A stretch of 64,000 bases of DNA from an uncultured Oscillospiraceae bacterium (GCA_948471095.1 CAOKRG010000005.1:19701-83700); one strand, 5' to 3'; shown: positions 23,430 through 32,054, counted from the first letter of the stretch. Notes: generated from the sequence alone by a model not told the origin. A program made the numbers and translations.

Positions 23430-25736
23430 TCATTTGCTCTCCTCCCGCAGCTCCACCCGGCGGATTTTGCCGCTGATGGTCTTGGGCAGCTCCTTGCGGA
23501 ACTCCACGATGCGGGGATACTTATAGGGGGCGGTGTGCTTCTTTACATAGGTCTGAATTTCCTTCTTTAGTTCGTCTGTGCCCTCGGTGCCCCGGGTCAG
23601 CACAATGTCCGCCTTGACCACCTGGCCCCGGATGGGGTCCGGCGCGGCGGTGATGGCGCATTCCAGCACATAGGGCAGCTCCATAATCACGCTTTCAATC
23701 TCAAAGGGCCCGATGCGGTAGCCGCTGGACTTGATCACATCGTCCGTGCGGCCCACGTACCAGAAGAAGCCGTCCTCGTCCCGCCAGGCGGTGTCGCCGG
23801 TGTGGTACAGGCCGTCGTGCCAGGAGGCCTTGGTGTTGGCCTCGTCCTGGTAATAGCCCCGGAACAGGCCGCAGGGCACCCTTTTATCCGTGCGGATGAC
23901 GATCTCCCCGGTCTCCCCCACCGGGGCGCTGGTACCGTCCGGAAGGACTACGTCTACATCGTAGAGGGGGCTGGGCACGCCCATGGACCCCACCTTGGGG
24001 ATGGTCCCCACGGGGTTGTAGATGACGCAGGTGGTCTCCGTCTGGCCGAATCCCTCCATCAGCATGAGGCCGGTGGCCCGCTTCCACTGCTCATAGACCT
24101 CCGGGTTCAGCGCCTCCCCGGCGGTGGTGGAGTACTCAATGCCGGATAGGTCGTACTTGGAGAGGTCCTCCTTGATGAAGAACCGGTACATGGTGGGCGG
24201 CGCGCAGAAGGTGGTAATGTGGTATTTGGCGAACATGGGCAGAATGTCGTGGGCGTCAAACTTGTCGAAATCATAGGTGAAGATAGCCGCCTCGCACATC
24301 CACTGGCCATAGTACTTGCCCCACATGGCCTTGCCCCAGCCGGTATCGGAGATGGTAAAGTGCAGGCCGTCCGGGTTCACATTGTGCCAGTACCGGGCCG
24401 TAATGTAGTGGCCCAGGGCGTATTTGTAGCTGTGCTCCGCGATCTTCGGGTATCCGGTGGTGCCGGAGGTGAAATACATCAGCATCAAATCGTTGCCGCA
24501 AGGGGAGTCGGGCCTGCGGGCGTACTCCTCCGGGAAAGCCGCCATCTCCCGGTCAAAATCGTGCCAGCCGGGAAGCCCCTGGCGGTTTTCCCCCACCAGA
24601 ATCTTGACCTCCACCCCCGGGCAGTTTTCCGCGGCCTTATGGGCCTCGCCGGCGGTCTGGCCGTCGCTGGTGCAGATAATCGCCTTAACGCCCGCCGCTT
24701 TAAAGCGGTAGTCGAAGTCGTGCTCCATCAAAAGATGGGTGGCGGGAATGATCACCGCGCCCATCTTGTGCAGGGCCGTAATCACGAACCAGAACTGATA
24801 GTGGCGCTTGAGCACCACCAGCACCTTATCCCCCCGCTTGATCCCCAACGATTCCAGGTAGTTGGCTGTCTGGGCCGACTTTTTGCTGATGTCCCCAAAG
24901 GTGAACCGCCGCTCGTTCTTCTCCCGGTCCACATGAAGCATGGCCAGCTTATCCGGGGTCCGCCGGGCGATCTCGTCCACGATATCGAAGGCGAAATTAA
25001 AATTATCCTCGTTTTTAAACCGGATGCCATTTAGAATGCCGTTCTCGTCCAGGGTGGTCTCCACAAAGGGGTTGGAGACGTTTTCCCGGTGCTGCCGGGC
25101 CAGCTTGCGGTCAATCAGCGTCTGGAAGCGGTCGTTTTCCGGCGGAAGCTCCTCCGCGCCCTTCATCACCATGGCGTAGAGCTGGCAGTCCTGCCCGCCG
25201 GTGGCGATCATCCCATGGGGCGTGCCGGAGTTGTAATAGATGGAGTCCCCCTCGTTGAGGACCTCGATATGGGAGCCGATCTGCGCCTTCATAGAGCCTT
25301 TTACCACGATGTCGAACTCCTGCCCCGCGTGGGAAGCCAGCTTGATCGCCACATGCTGCTCCGCCTCGGAATAGGGCATGGTGACAAAGAAGGGCTCGGC
25401 GGTTTTGTTCTTAAAAAGCGGAGCCAGGTTGAGGTATTTGAAGCCGTGCCGCCGGGTAATCGGCAGGCCGTCCCCATGGCGGACAATGGTGTAGGTGGAC
25501 AGGGTGGGGCTTACCCCGCGAATCAGGTCGGTGGGGTCCACGCCGAAGCGCTTGGCGCACTTATAGATGAAGGTGAAGCTGAAATCCTGCTCCCCGGCCT
25601 CGCAGCGTCCGTACTCCTCCCGGCCGGTCCCCGTGCACTTGGCCATCTCCTCCTCGCTGAGCCCGGCAATCTCCCGCATGGTCCGAATCCTCTGGGCCAC
25701 CTCTGCCAGCTGGGCTTTCAAATCTGCTTTTTCCAT
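23430..25736 (-). CDS. HTH-cupin-AMP-binding acyl-CoA synthetase fusion
   Basis: 768 residues in three parts: an XRE-type HTH (about 10-72), a cupin domain (about 120-195, with HVAIKLASHAGQEFDIVVKG), and an ANL-family adenylation enzyme (about 220-765). The enzyme part has the phosphate loop YFTSGTTGYPK, the A8 hinge GYRIGPFEIESV and the terminal catalytic Lys in TISGKIRR. It activates a carboxylic acid with ATP and joins it to CoA; the architecture suggests a ligand-sensing regulator fused to its own enzyme. ATG at 25734-25736 after AGGGGGAAGGCCC. A T-box leader lies upstream on the same strand. Confidence 0.88.
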   Translation of the reverse strand: MEKADLKAQLAEVAQRIRTMREIAGLSEEEMAKCTGTGREEYGRCEAGEQDFSFTFIYKCAKRFGVDPTDLIRGVSPTLSTYTIVRHGDGLPITRRHGFKYLNLAPLFKNKTAEPFFVTMPYSEAEQHVAIKLASHAGQEFDIVVKGSMKAQIGSHIEVLNEGDSIYYNSGTPHGMIATGGQDCQLYAMVMKGAEELPPENDRFQTLIDRKLARQHRENVSNPFVETTLDENGILNGIRFKNEDNFNFAFDIVDEIARRTPDKLAMLHVDREKNERRFTFGDISKKSAQTANYLESLGIKRGDKVLVVLKRHYQFWFVITALHKMGAVIIPATHLLMEHDFDYRFKAAGVKAIICTSDGQTAGEAHKAAENCPGVEVKILVGENRQGLPGWHDFDREMAAFPEEYARRPDSPCGNDLMLMYFTSGTTGYPKIAEHSYKYALGHYITARYWHNVNPDGLHFTISDTGWGKAMWGKYYGQWMCEAAIFTYDFDKFDAHDILPMFAKYHITTFCAPPTMYRFFIKEDLSKYDLSGIEYSTTAGEALNPEVYEQWKRATGLMLMEGFGQTETTCVIYNPVGTIPKVGSMGVPSPLYDVDVVLPDGTSAPVGETGEIVIRTDKRVPCGLFRGYYQDEANTKASWHDGLYHTGDTAWRDEDGFFWYVGRTDDVIKSSGYRIGPFEIESVIMELPYVLECAITAAPDPIRGQVVKADIVLTRGTEGTDELKKEIQTYVKKHTAPYKYPRIVEFRKELPKTISGKIRRVELREESK

Positions 25737-25779
25737 TGGGCCTTCCCCCTTGAATCTAGTATAAAATATTTTTGGTTAA

Positions 25780-25850
25780 TTCTATCGTTAACACAGTTTA
25801 AAAGAGATATTCCGGCTCTTTTGAACCAGGCGGCGCAGCCGCCCTGCCCG
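25780..25850. repeat. Hairpin repeat between the T-box terminator and the synthetase gene
   Basis: On the minus strand GGTTCAAAAGAG can fold with CTCTTTTAAAC and is followed by GTGTTAACGATAG. About 70 bp of this are nearly repeated at 29145-29215, ahead of the TIGR04086 gene. Function unknown. Confidence 0.6.
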
Positions 25851-25858
25851 TGGCGGAC

Positions 25859-25896
25859 AAAAAAACCGCCCCACGGGGAATTTCCCCATGAGACGG
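25859..25896 (-). terminator. T-box terminator hairpin
   Basis: On the minus strand CCGTCTCATGGGGAA pairs with TTCCCCGTGGGGCGG and is followed by seven T residues. It directly follows the T-box sequence. Confidence 0.88.
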
Positions 25897-26207
25897 ATGT
25901 TTTCCGCGGTACCACTCATCTTGCGCTGCTTCCGGCACAGCGCCCCTCTGCGGGCTCCAGCAAGCCCTCTGCCCTAACGCGGCGGCACGGGAGGCGTCTA
26001 CTGCTCGGGCGGCTCCCGCTTCACGGCAAAAAACGCCGCTTGGGAGCCTCCAAGGTTCGGGCCTCCGGCTCGGAAGGGATCGGCAAATGGGGGCGCGCTC
26101 CGCTGGCTTGCACCGGCCGCCAGCTCTCTGGGGGAGGCCGCTCCCCGGCCTTCTTCGTCACAGCCTTTGTCTTTATGTGGTTATGCTCTCCACCAAACGT
26201 GGAGAAT
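25859..26207 (-). promoter_or_regulatory. T-box riboswitch leader
   Basis: About 350 nt of leader. It shows the T-box sequence GAGTGGTACCGCGG (TGGTACCGCG at 25914-25905), the terminator just after it, the stem I apical module AGAGAGCTGGCGGCCGGTGC with its AAGCCAGC arm, a stem I base with GTGACGAAGAAGG, and the stem II-like AGCAGTAGACGC. T-boxes bind an uncharged tRNA and let transcription continue. In GATCCC at 26081-26076 the specifier could be AUC (Ile) or UCC (Ser); I could not fold it to decide. The next gene is the acyl-CoA synthetase fusion 120 bp on. Confidence 0.88.
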
Positions 26208-26213
26208 AGAATC

Positions 26214-26242
26214 ATCATACACCAGCGCAGGGCAATTGTCAA
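26214..26242 (-). promoter_or_regulatory. Promoter of the T-box leader
   Basis: On the minus strand TTGACA (26242-26237), a 17-bp spacer and TATGAT (26219-26214). The -35 overlaps the stop codon of rsgA. Confidence 0.85.
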
Positions 26243-27312
26243 GTAAAGTCTGTAAATTTTTTCTTATACTTGCTGGCCTGGCGCCGGTTTTTAGCTAGAG
26301 CCCTGCTGGGCTGGCCCTGCTTCATCCGCTGGCTGGCCCGGGACTCCCCGGCCAGCTGCCGGTAGTTTTTCCAGCGCTGGGGCGAGAGCTCCCCGCTTTC
26401 CAGCGCGGCCCGGACAGCGCAGCCGGGCTCCTGCTCGTGCCGGCAGTCCCGGAAGCGGCACTGGCCCAAAAGGCGCTCCACATCGGGAAACGCCGCCGTA
26501 AGGCCAGCCTGGGCGTCCCACATGCCCAGCTCCCGCATGCCCGGGGTGTCGATGACCAGCACGCCGGAGGGCAGGCGCAGCAGCTGCCTGTGGGTGGTGG
26601 TATGCCGGCCCCGGGCGTCGTCCTCCCGGATGCCGCCGGTGTCCATGACCTCCTCCCCGGTCAGGGCGTTGATGAGGCTGGACTTCCCCACGCCGGAAGA
26701 GCCCAGAAACGCCGCCGTGGTCCGGGGCCTCAGATAGGGCTCCAGCTGCTCCATGCCCTGGCCGGTTTTGGCGCTCAGGACCAGCACCGGGGCCTCTCCG
26801 GCCGCGTTTTCCGCCTGCTCCACCATGGCCCGGTGGTCCCCGGGCAGGTCGGCCTTGGTCAGCAGCACCACGGGCCGGGCCCCGGAGTTCCAGGCCAAAG
26901 TCAGGTAGCGCTCCAGGCGCTTCACGTTAAAGTTTTCGTTTAGGGACTGTACGGCGAACGCCACATCCATGTTGGCGGCCACGGCCTGTCCCATGGCGTG
27001 CCAAGTGTCCATGCGGGCAAAGAAGCTTCTGCGGGGCAGGGTTTTCACGATCTGCCAGTCGCCGGCCGTCTCCGAAGCCGGGTCCCCGGCGGGCAGGGCC
27101 AGCACAAAGTCCCCGGTGGTGGGGAAGTCCTGGCCTCCCTCATAATAGTACTCCTTGGCCTTCAGGCGGCCATAGCGCTCCCCTTCCGGGGTGACCAGCT
27201 GCCAGCGCTCCTTAAAAACCGCCGAAACGCGGGCCGGGACAAGCGCCGCCCCGGCGGAATCCTCCCGGGGCATGAGCTCCTGGGGAAAGCCGTACTCTAA
27301 AAGATTTGTCAT
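26239..27312 (-). CDS. rsgA: Ribosome small subunit-dependent GTPase A
   Basis: 357 residues: an OB-fold N-terminus, a circularly permuted GTPase (TKADLPG for G4, then GSSGVGKSS for G1 and DTPGMRELG for G3) and a C-terminal zinc knuckle with CRFRDCRHEQEPGC. RsgA helps 30S subunit maturation and is stimulated by the ribosome. ATG at 27312 with GGAGG in the loop of a small hairpin (CGATT...AATCG). It lies alone between two terminators/regulators. Confidence 0.95.
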   Translation of the reverse strand: MTNLLEYGFPQELMPREDSAGAALVPARVSAVFKERWQLVTPEGERYGRLKAKEYYYEGGQDFPTTGDFVLALPAGDPASETAGDWQIVKTLPRRSFFARMDTWHAMGQAVAANMDVAFAVQSLNENFNVKRLERYLTLAWNSGARPVVLLTKADLPGDHRAMVEQAENAAGEAPVLVLSAKTGQGMEQLEPYLRPRTTAAFLGSSGVGKSSLINALTGEEVMDTGGIREDDARGRHTTTHRQLLRLPSGVLVIDTPGMRELGMWDAQAGLTAAFPDVERLLGQCRFRDCRHEQEPGCAVRAALESGELSPQRWKNYRQLAGESRASQRMKQGQPSRALAKNRRQASKYKKKFTDFT

Positions 27313-27397
27313 TCGATTCCTCCAATCGGAAATAAGTGTTCCTCCTGCTTACGAAAAATCGACTCATAAGACATCACTCCTTTCGAGAATTGGGGGA

Positions 27398-27434
27398 TAA
27401 AAAAGGCAGATGCCGGAGCTCCCGGCGTCTGCCT
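27398..27434 (-). terminator. Intrinsic terminator upstream of rsgA
   Basis: On the minus strand AGGCAGACGCCGGGA pairs with TCCGGCATCTGCCT followed by TTTTTT. It ends transcripts from the DUF4349 gene side or serves as an attenuator 85 bp before rsgA. Confidence 0.8.
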
Positions 27435-27469
27435 GATTGTACCATAGGTACGGGAATTTGTCAATCGCT

Positions 27470-27625
27470 CAGGGCGCAAGCGCATTGATAAAGGGAGATA
27501 GGCTGGTCAGTGAGCCAGTAAAAGTTTTGTCCACTTTTTCAAAAGTGGCGGGGTTTTTAGGGGCAGAGCCCCTGAACCGCCGGAGGCCTTCTAATACTTC
27601 CATAACACCGCCTTTTGGACACTCC
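27470..27625. repeat. Family-A repeat between the DUF4349 gene and rsgA
   Basis: Full copy with CAGTGAGCCAGTAAAAG, the TCCACTTTTTCAAAAGTGG hairpin, GGGGCAGAGCCCC and a TTTTGGACACTCCC end. The reverse complement of the same layout is at 35865-36030. No gene is seen between 27435 and 27653. Confidence 0.8.
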
Positions 27626-27653
27626 CGGGCGCGGTGCGCGTCTTTTAGGCCCT

Positions 27654-28619
27654 TTAGGCCTCCGGCCCGCCGGGACCTTCCTGGCCCTGTGCCCTTTGCC
27701 GCATGGCTTCCAACGCCTCCCTGTTCCGCCTCCGGCGCTCCCGGGCCGCGCGGCGGGGCTTGCGGGTGCACAGCAGGACGATCCCCGCCATCAGGGCCAG
27801 CAGCGCCAGCACGGGCAGATGCGTTGCCACAAACAGCCCCAGCTCCTGGAAGAAGCGCCCAATGCCCCGGGCGTTTTCCTCCATGCCCCGCAGGGCCCGG
27901 CTCCCCCAGCTCTCCGGGGCGGGCTCGGTCAGCTCCCGCACCTCCTGCAGGTGCATGTGCACGGCGCTGTATTCGATCTGATCGTCGTATACCCGCAGGG
28001 CCGACTCATAGTTTTCCAGCTGATACCGCACCTGGGTCAGCCGGTCCTCGATGCCCAGCACATCCTCCAGCTTGTCCGCCTGGGCCAGCAGCTCCATCAG
28101 GCGCTCCTGCTCCACCAGCAGGGCCTTCTTGTGGCTTTCGGCGTCCACATAGTCCAGGGTCACGTCTTCCTCCTGCACCGTGCGCTCCACCACGTTGCAC
28201 TGGCCCTCCAGCGCGGCCAGGAAATCCTCCAGCCGGCCGCTGGGAATCCGCAGGACCAGCTGGCAGCTGCGGCGGGACTGGTTGTGGGCGTAAAGCTCCG
28301 AGCTCTCCATGTAGCCGCCCGCCTGGGCGAGCTCCCGCTTAAGCCAGGCCATGGCCCCCTCGTAGTCCTCCGTCTCGGCGGAAACGCTGGCCGTGACGAT
28401 CCGCTTGCGGCCGATGGAGGCCAGCTCCCGCTCCATGCCGGCGCCGCCCTCCCCGGCGTCCGCCGCGCTGGAAACGGACTCCCCCGTGTATTGCACGGAC
28501 TCCTCCGTCATGTAGTTGGCCGCGCTGCTGGACGAGTCTTTCCCGCTTCCCCCGCATCCCGCCAAAACCAGGGCCAGCAGCAGGGCCAGGGCCGCGGCCC
28601 GCCTCTCTCTGCACCTCAT
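27654..28619 (-). CDS. DUF4349-type lipoprotein
   Basis: 321 residues. A lipobox LVLAGCGG (cleavage before Cys ~22) follows a basic signal segment. Residues 65-240 have the DUF4349 pattern: a beta-rich RIVTASVSAETEDYE start, then a coiled coil with the motif QVRYQLENYES near 200. A transmembrane helix (about 265-290) and a basic tail follow. These are surface-anchored proteins of unknown role. ATG with GGAAAGGAG. Confidence 0.8.
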   Translation of the reverse strand: MRCRERRAAALALLLALVLAGCGGSGKDSSSSAANYMTEESVQYTGESVSSAADAGEGGAGMERELASIGRKRIVTASVSAETEDYEGAMAWLKRELAQAGGYMESSELYAHNQSRRSCQLVLRIPSGRLEDFLAALEGQCNVVERTVQEEDVTLDYVDAESHKKALLVEQERLMELLAQADKLEDVLGIEDRLTQVRYQLENYESALRVYDDQIEYSAVHMHLQEVRELTEPAPESWGSRALRGMEENARGIGRFFQELGLFVATHLPVLALLALMAGIVLLCTRKPRRAARERRRRNREALEAMRQRAQGQEGPGGPEA

Positions 28620-28736
28620 CCTCTTCTCTCCTTTCCGCTTCGGGCCTTTTCTTGCATTATACCCAAGAACGGGGAGAATTTCAATGAGAATGACACGGTT
28701 GTAACCGCAAGTTACAAGGTTGTAACTCTCCGGGAG

Positions 28737-29117
28737 TCAAAACTTCGCCTTATGCTTCCGGTTCGCCCCCAATATGCCGCCGATGGCTCCGCTTAAGAGC
28801 ACCGCCGCCGCTTTGCCGCCGCTGGCCGGTTCCAGCTCCAGGCCGAAGAGCAGCACCGTGGCCGCCGCCGCGCACAGCAAAAAGACCGCCCCGCAGCCCA
28901 GGCCCAGCAGCATGCCCCGCTCTTTGGCGGAAAGGGACGCGGCCAGCCCGCCCAGAAACACCGCCCCGCAGGCGGCAAGGGTGGTCGCCAGGGTCAGCGA
29001 GGCCCGGGGCAGGGCCCCCATGCGGGCCGCCGCAAAAGCGATGGCCGCCAGCAGCAGCAGGCTGGCGCAAAGGGCGGTCAGGACCGAAAGCAGAAGGGCG
29101 CGAATCCATTTCATCAT
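28737..29117 (-). CDS. TIGR04086-family membrane protein
   Basis: 126 residues with four predicted transmembrane helices and short loops, ending in a basic tail (NRKHKAKF). The family is typical of spore-forming Firmicutes and often lies next to yajC, as it does here. ATG at 29115-29117 after GTGAGGTC. Function unknown. Confidence 0.8.
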   Translation of the reverse strand: MMKWIRALLLSVLTALCASLLLLAAIAFAAARMGALPRASLTLATTLAACGAVFLGGLAASLSAKERGMLLGLGCGAVFLLCAAAATVLLFGLELEPASGGKAAAVLLSGAIGGILGANRKHKAKF

Positions 29118-29144
29118 AAAGAAAGACCTCACAGCTCATAATGT

Positions 29145-29215
29145 GCTATCGTTAACACGGTTTGAAAAAGGGTATTCTGCCTCTTTCAAACCAGGCGGCG
29201 CAGCCGTCCAGCCTG
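29145..29215. repeat. Second copy of the GTTAAC hairpin repeat
   Basis: Nearly the same as 25780-25850: GTTAACACGGTTTGAAAAAG with its hairpin partner CTTTCAAACC and GGCGGCGCAGCCG. It is placed before the TIGR04086 gene. The rest of the gap to 29391 has nothing recognisable. Confidence 0.6.
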
Positions 29216-29391
29216 AAAATTCGGTATCTGCCGATTTTCAAGTGCGTTTACTATAACCCATATGAGCGGGAGGCCTCTTTTAGAACCTGGACTTGCCGAA
29301 GAGGAAAACGCCGGACAGGCGGGAGATTCTGCCGCCCTTCCGGCGTTTCCCGCCTGTGAATCCTGGTTCTTGATTTCTGTTTTGACCCCGG

Positions 29392-29730
29392 TCAGGTATT
29401 GTCGTCCTCGTGCACCGTGTCCACGCTGCCGATGGACCAACGCTTTACCCGCAGCTTGGACTTGTCGCTGCCGGTCTCGATGATGACGGAGTCGGACTCG
29501 TCCTTCACGGCCACAATCCGGCCGCAGATGCCGCCGATGGTGGTGATCTCATCGCCAACCTGGGCGTTTTTGCGCATTTCGGCCTCTTTTTTCTTCTTCT
29601 TGTTCTGGGGGCGGAAGAAAATAAAGTACAGGGCCACAAAGAACAGGCCGTATACCAGCAGCATGAGGATCAGGCTCATGCCGCCGCCCGCTCCGGCGGC
29701 GGCAGCGTCCAATAGGTGTAGGTTAGACAT
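29392..29730 (-). CDS. yajC: Preprotein translocase subunit YajC
   Basis: 112 residues. One transmembrane helix (about 18-40, LILMLLVYGLFFVALYFIFF) is followed by a positively charged RPQNKKKKKEAE stretch and a small C-terminal domain (AQVGDEITTIGGICGRIVAV). YajC associates with SecDF at the Sec translocon. The ribosome site is weak (GGGATGTG). Confidence 0.92.
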   Translation of the reverse strand: MSNLHLLDAAAAGAGGGMSLILMLLVYGLFFVALYFIFFRPQNKKKKKEAEMRKNAQVGDEITTIGGICGRIVAVKDESDSVIIETGSDKSKLRVKRWSIGSVDTVHEDDNT

Positions 29731-29864
29731 GATTTATGAACACATCCCTTCTAGTCATTGGCTTTTATTATATCAGGAAGTTGGCGAACATGCAAGCACA
29801 ATCTTTTTAAGGGGAGCGGCCAAACGGGTGTTTTGTTATTAGAGAAAGGCTCGCCAAGCGCAAC

Positions 29865-29955
29865 AGCAAAAGTTTCGGCAGGCGAGACCCCACTCCGTAA
29901 CATTTCCATATAAATGCGCCCTTTGGACACTCCCCTCCCCTTTTTAAACCCGCCC
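29865..29955. repeat. Partial family-A repeat
   Basis: Contains GCGCAACAGCAAAAGTTTCG and, at the far end, CCTTTGGACACTCCC, like the ends of the larger copies; the middle is missing. The rest of the 29731-30026 gap holds the yajC leader and no gene. Confidence 0.5.
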
Positions 29956-30026
29956 CCCCCGCTTGGGGTATACCGGCCGGGCCCCCGCGCATACCTATAA
30001 CCATCAACCCCAAAGGAGGCGCGCCT

Positions 30027-30317
30027 ATGAGCTGCCGAATGGCTGAACTGCGCAGCAAGGAAGTGGTCAGCGTCCGGGACGGCGGACGGCTGGGCTTTGT
30101 GTGCGACTTGGAGATGGACGTGAAAACCGCCGCCATCACCGCCCTGGTGGTCTATGGCCGCTCCCGGCTCTTCGGGCTGCTGGGCCGGGAGCCGGACACC
30201 GTCATTCCCTGGGACGAGGTGGAGATGATCGGCGGGGACATCGTACTGGTCAAGTGCCCCGCCCCGCCCCGGGAGCAGGGCCTGCTGGGGAAGCTCTGGG
30301 ATAAGCTGGTGAACTGA
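30027..30317 (+). CDS. YlmC/YmxH-family PRC-barrel protein
   Basis: 96 residues, a single PRC-barrel: MAELRSKEVVSVRDGGRLGF, then DVKTAAITALVVYGRSR. This family is tied to sporulation in Firmicutes (YlmC/YmxH), often under sigma-E or sigma-G. ATG with AAAGGAGGCGCG. The two end repeats and the downstream patatin are not related. Exact role unknown. Confidence 0.8.
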   Translation: MSCRMAELRSKEVVSVRDGGRLGFVCDLEMDVKTAAITALVVYGRSRLFGLLGREPDTVIPWDEVEMIGGDIVLVKCPAPPREQGLLGKLWDKLVN

Positions 30318-30318
30318 G

Positions 30319-31206
30319 CTACCCCTCCAGATAGGCCCGAAGCTGGGGCAGCGCCCGGCGGCAGACGGCCGCGCCCTGGTCATAGAGGGCCTGGAGCTTT
30401 CCCAGGTCCTTTTCCGTGCGCCGGACCTCCACCGGCTCCGGCGGGCGGATGACGAAGACCTTCCCCTGGGCCTCCAGCCGGTCCAGCTCATCCATTTCCC
30501 TGTTGTAATGCCGGGGGACGTTTAAAATGGAGCGGACCAGCTCCGGATATTTGCGGTAAAAGCGGGCATAGGCCCGGGCGGCGGGGCGGGAGACAGGCCC
30601 CTTCTGGTAGCCGTGCTCCCGGGTGGTGACCACCACCACCTTGCCATAGCCCTCGTCCAGGGGCCTGCGGTAGGGGATGGACACGTCCAGCCCGCCGTCC
30701 AGATAGGGCGCGCGCCCCACCTCCACCATGGGGGCCAGAAGGGGCAGGCTGGCGCTGGCCCGGACGGCGGCGTAAATGTCCGGCACGGCGGACTTTTCAA
30801 AATACTCCGCCTTGCCGGTCAGGCAGTTGACCGCCACGGCGGTGAACTGGCAGGGAGACCCCTGGAACGCCTCCCGGTCCAGGGGGAAGATGGTGTCGCT
30901 GATCTCCCCGAAAAGGAAGTCGAAATTGAAAATGCTCCGGTTGCGGATGAGGCTGCGCATCCCCATATAGCGGGGGTCGTTGACAAAGGTCAGGTTGATC
31001 TGGGCGGTGCGTCCCTTTTGGCCGGAGACGAAGTTGACCCCGGTCAGGGCCCCGGCGGAGACCCCGAACACCCCGTCGAAGCCAATGCCCTCTTCCAGCA
31101 TCACGTCGGTAACCCCGGCGGAAAACAGGCAGCGCAGGGAGCCGCCCTCCAAGGCAAGCGCTTTGTTTGGCAAAAAAATCAAATCCTTTCGCGAGAGAGT
31201 TGACAT
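30319..31206 (-). CDS. Patatin-like phospholipase
   Basis: 295 residues. It shows the oxyanion GGSLRCLF, the nucleophile Ser in FGVSAGALTG (about residue 49) and the catalytic Asp in YLDGGLDVSIPY. This is a Ser-Asp dyad lipid acyl hydrolase of the family common in Firmicutes; its substrate is unknown. Convergent with the YlmC-like gene, whose stop lies within a base of its own. The ribosome site is weak. Confidence 0.85.
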   Translation of the reverse strand: MSTLSRKDLIFLPNKALALEGGSLRCLFSAGVTDVMLEEGIGFDGVFGVSAGALTGVNFVSGQKGRTAQINLTFVNDPRYMGMRSLIRNRSIFNFDFLFGEISDTIFPLDREAFQGSPCQFTAVAVNCLTGKAEYFEKSAVPDIYAAVRASASLPLLAPMVEVGRAPYLDGGLDVSIPYRRPLDEGYGKVVVVTTREHGYQKGPVSRPAARAYARFYRKYPELVRSILNVPRHYNREMDELDRLEAQGKVFVIRPPEPVEVRRTEKDLGKLQALYDQGAAVCRRALPQLRAYLEG

Positions 31207-31234
31207 AGATTAAATATTACCCCAATGTTTAACA

Positions 31235-31310
31235 GTAGGAATATACGCGGTCAAGGGGCGTTAGGCCCCTTGCGGATTCTTAAGGCAGAGCCTTAAGCCG
31301 CCGGAGGCGA
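31235..31310. repeat. Family-A repeat upstream of the patatin gene
   Basis: GGTCAAGGGGCGTTAGGCCCC and GATTCTTAAGGCAGAGCCTTAAGCCGCCGGAGGC, joined directly to a family-B copy. Confidence 0.65.
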
Positions 31311-31511
31311 CCTTGCCCTTAAGGCGGCGCAGTAGAAACCGATAGCGCACAAGGCCTAAGCGTCACCCCTGGCATCCATAGCGCACTTGTGCTGCGCCGC
31401 CGCCCTTGACAACGCCTTAGAGCGAAGCGAATAACAGTGGACTGCTTCCCCCCGGTTAGCTTTTGTGGGATGAGCCAGCTGTTCCGCAAGGAGGGCGGCG
31501 GCGCGGGCATC
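31310..31511. repeat. Family-B MITE-like repeat, left half only (copy 1)
   Basis: Starts with the outer end ACCTTGCCCTTAAGGCGGCG, then the inner end CTGCGCCGCCGCCC at 31392, then the core GCGAAGCGAATAACAGTGG. The core half (TTTTGTGGGATGAGCC) is the reverse of that in copy 3. It stops next to the GNAT gene without its right half. Confidence 0.7.
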
Positions 31512-31525
31512 ATGACCGTCTCTGG

Positions 31526-32008
31526 TTATAACGCGCCCGAGAGCCGCTTTTCCATGAGAAAATTGGTTAAAGCCACGCCCCGGCGCTCCACCTGGTTTTC
31601 CCGCAGGACCCGGTAGCCCCGGTGGAGGAAGAAGGGCCGCGCGGTCAGGGAGGCATAGGTGTAGACCTTCCCGGCCCGGGACGCGGCCTCCAGGGCGGCG
31701 CACAGGGCGCTGGCAACACCCTGGCCCTGGCGGTCCTTGTGGACGTACAGCCGGTCCAGATAGCCGCTCTCCGGGTCCAGGTCCCCAAAGCCCGCAATTC
31801 GGCCTCCAATTTCGGCCACCAGGGCGCGGCGGCCTTGAAAGAACCGTTCCCAAGCGGCGCTGGGAGCCCCTGGGCTGGGAGCCCAGGCCTCCAGCTGGGC
31901 GGGAGTATAGTCCCGGGCGTTGACGGTGTGCACGGTCTGGTAAAAGAGCGCGGCCAGCAAGGGGCCGTCCCCGGGCCGGTAAGGGCGCAGGATGATTGAG
32001 CCCGCCAT
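31526..32008 (-). CDS. GNAT-family N-acetyltransferase
   Basis: 160 residues. The acetyl-CoA loop YVHKDRQGQGVASALC is at about residues 88-103 and the RPFFLHRGYRVL motif follows. It resembles PhnO/YafP-type acetyltransferases. ATG at 32006-32008 with AAGGAGGC. A truncated family-B repeat abuts its 3' end. Substrate unknown. Confidence 0.85.
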   Translation of the reverse strand: MAGSIILRPYRPGDGPLLAALFYQTVHTVNARDYTPAQLEAWAPSPGAPSAAWERFFQGRRALVAEIGGRIAGFGDLDPESGYLDRLYVHKDRQGQGVASALCAALEAASRAGKVYTYASLTARPFFLHRGYRVLRENQVERRGVALTNFLMEKRLSGAL

Positions 32009-32054
32009 GGCGGAAGCCTCCTTTTTTTATTTTTTGAGAAGAACGGACGGGAAA

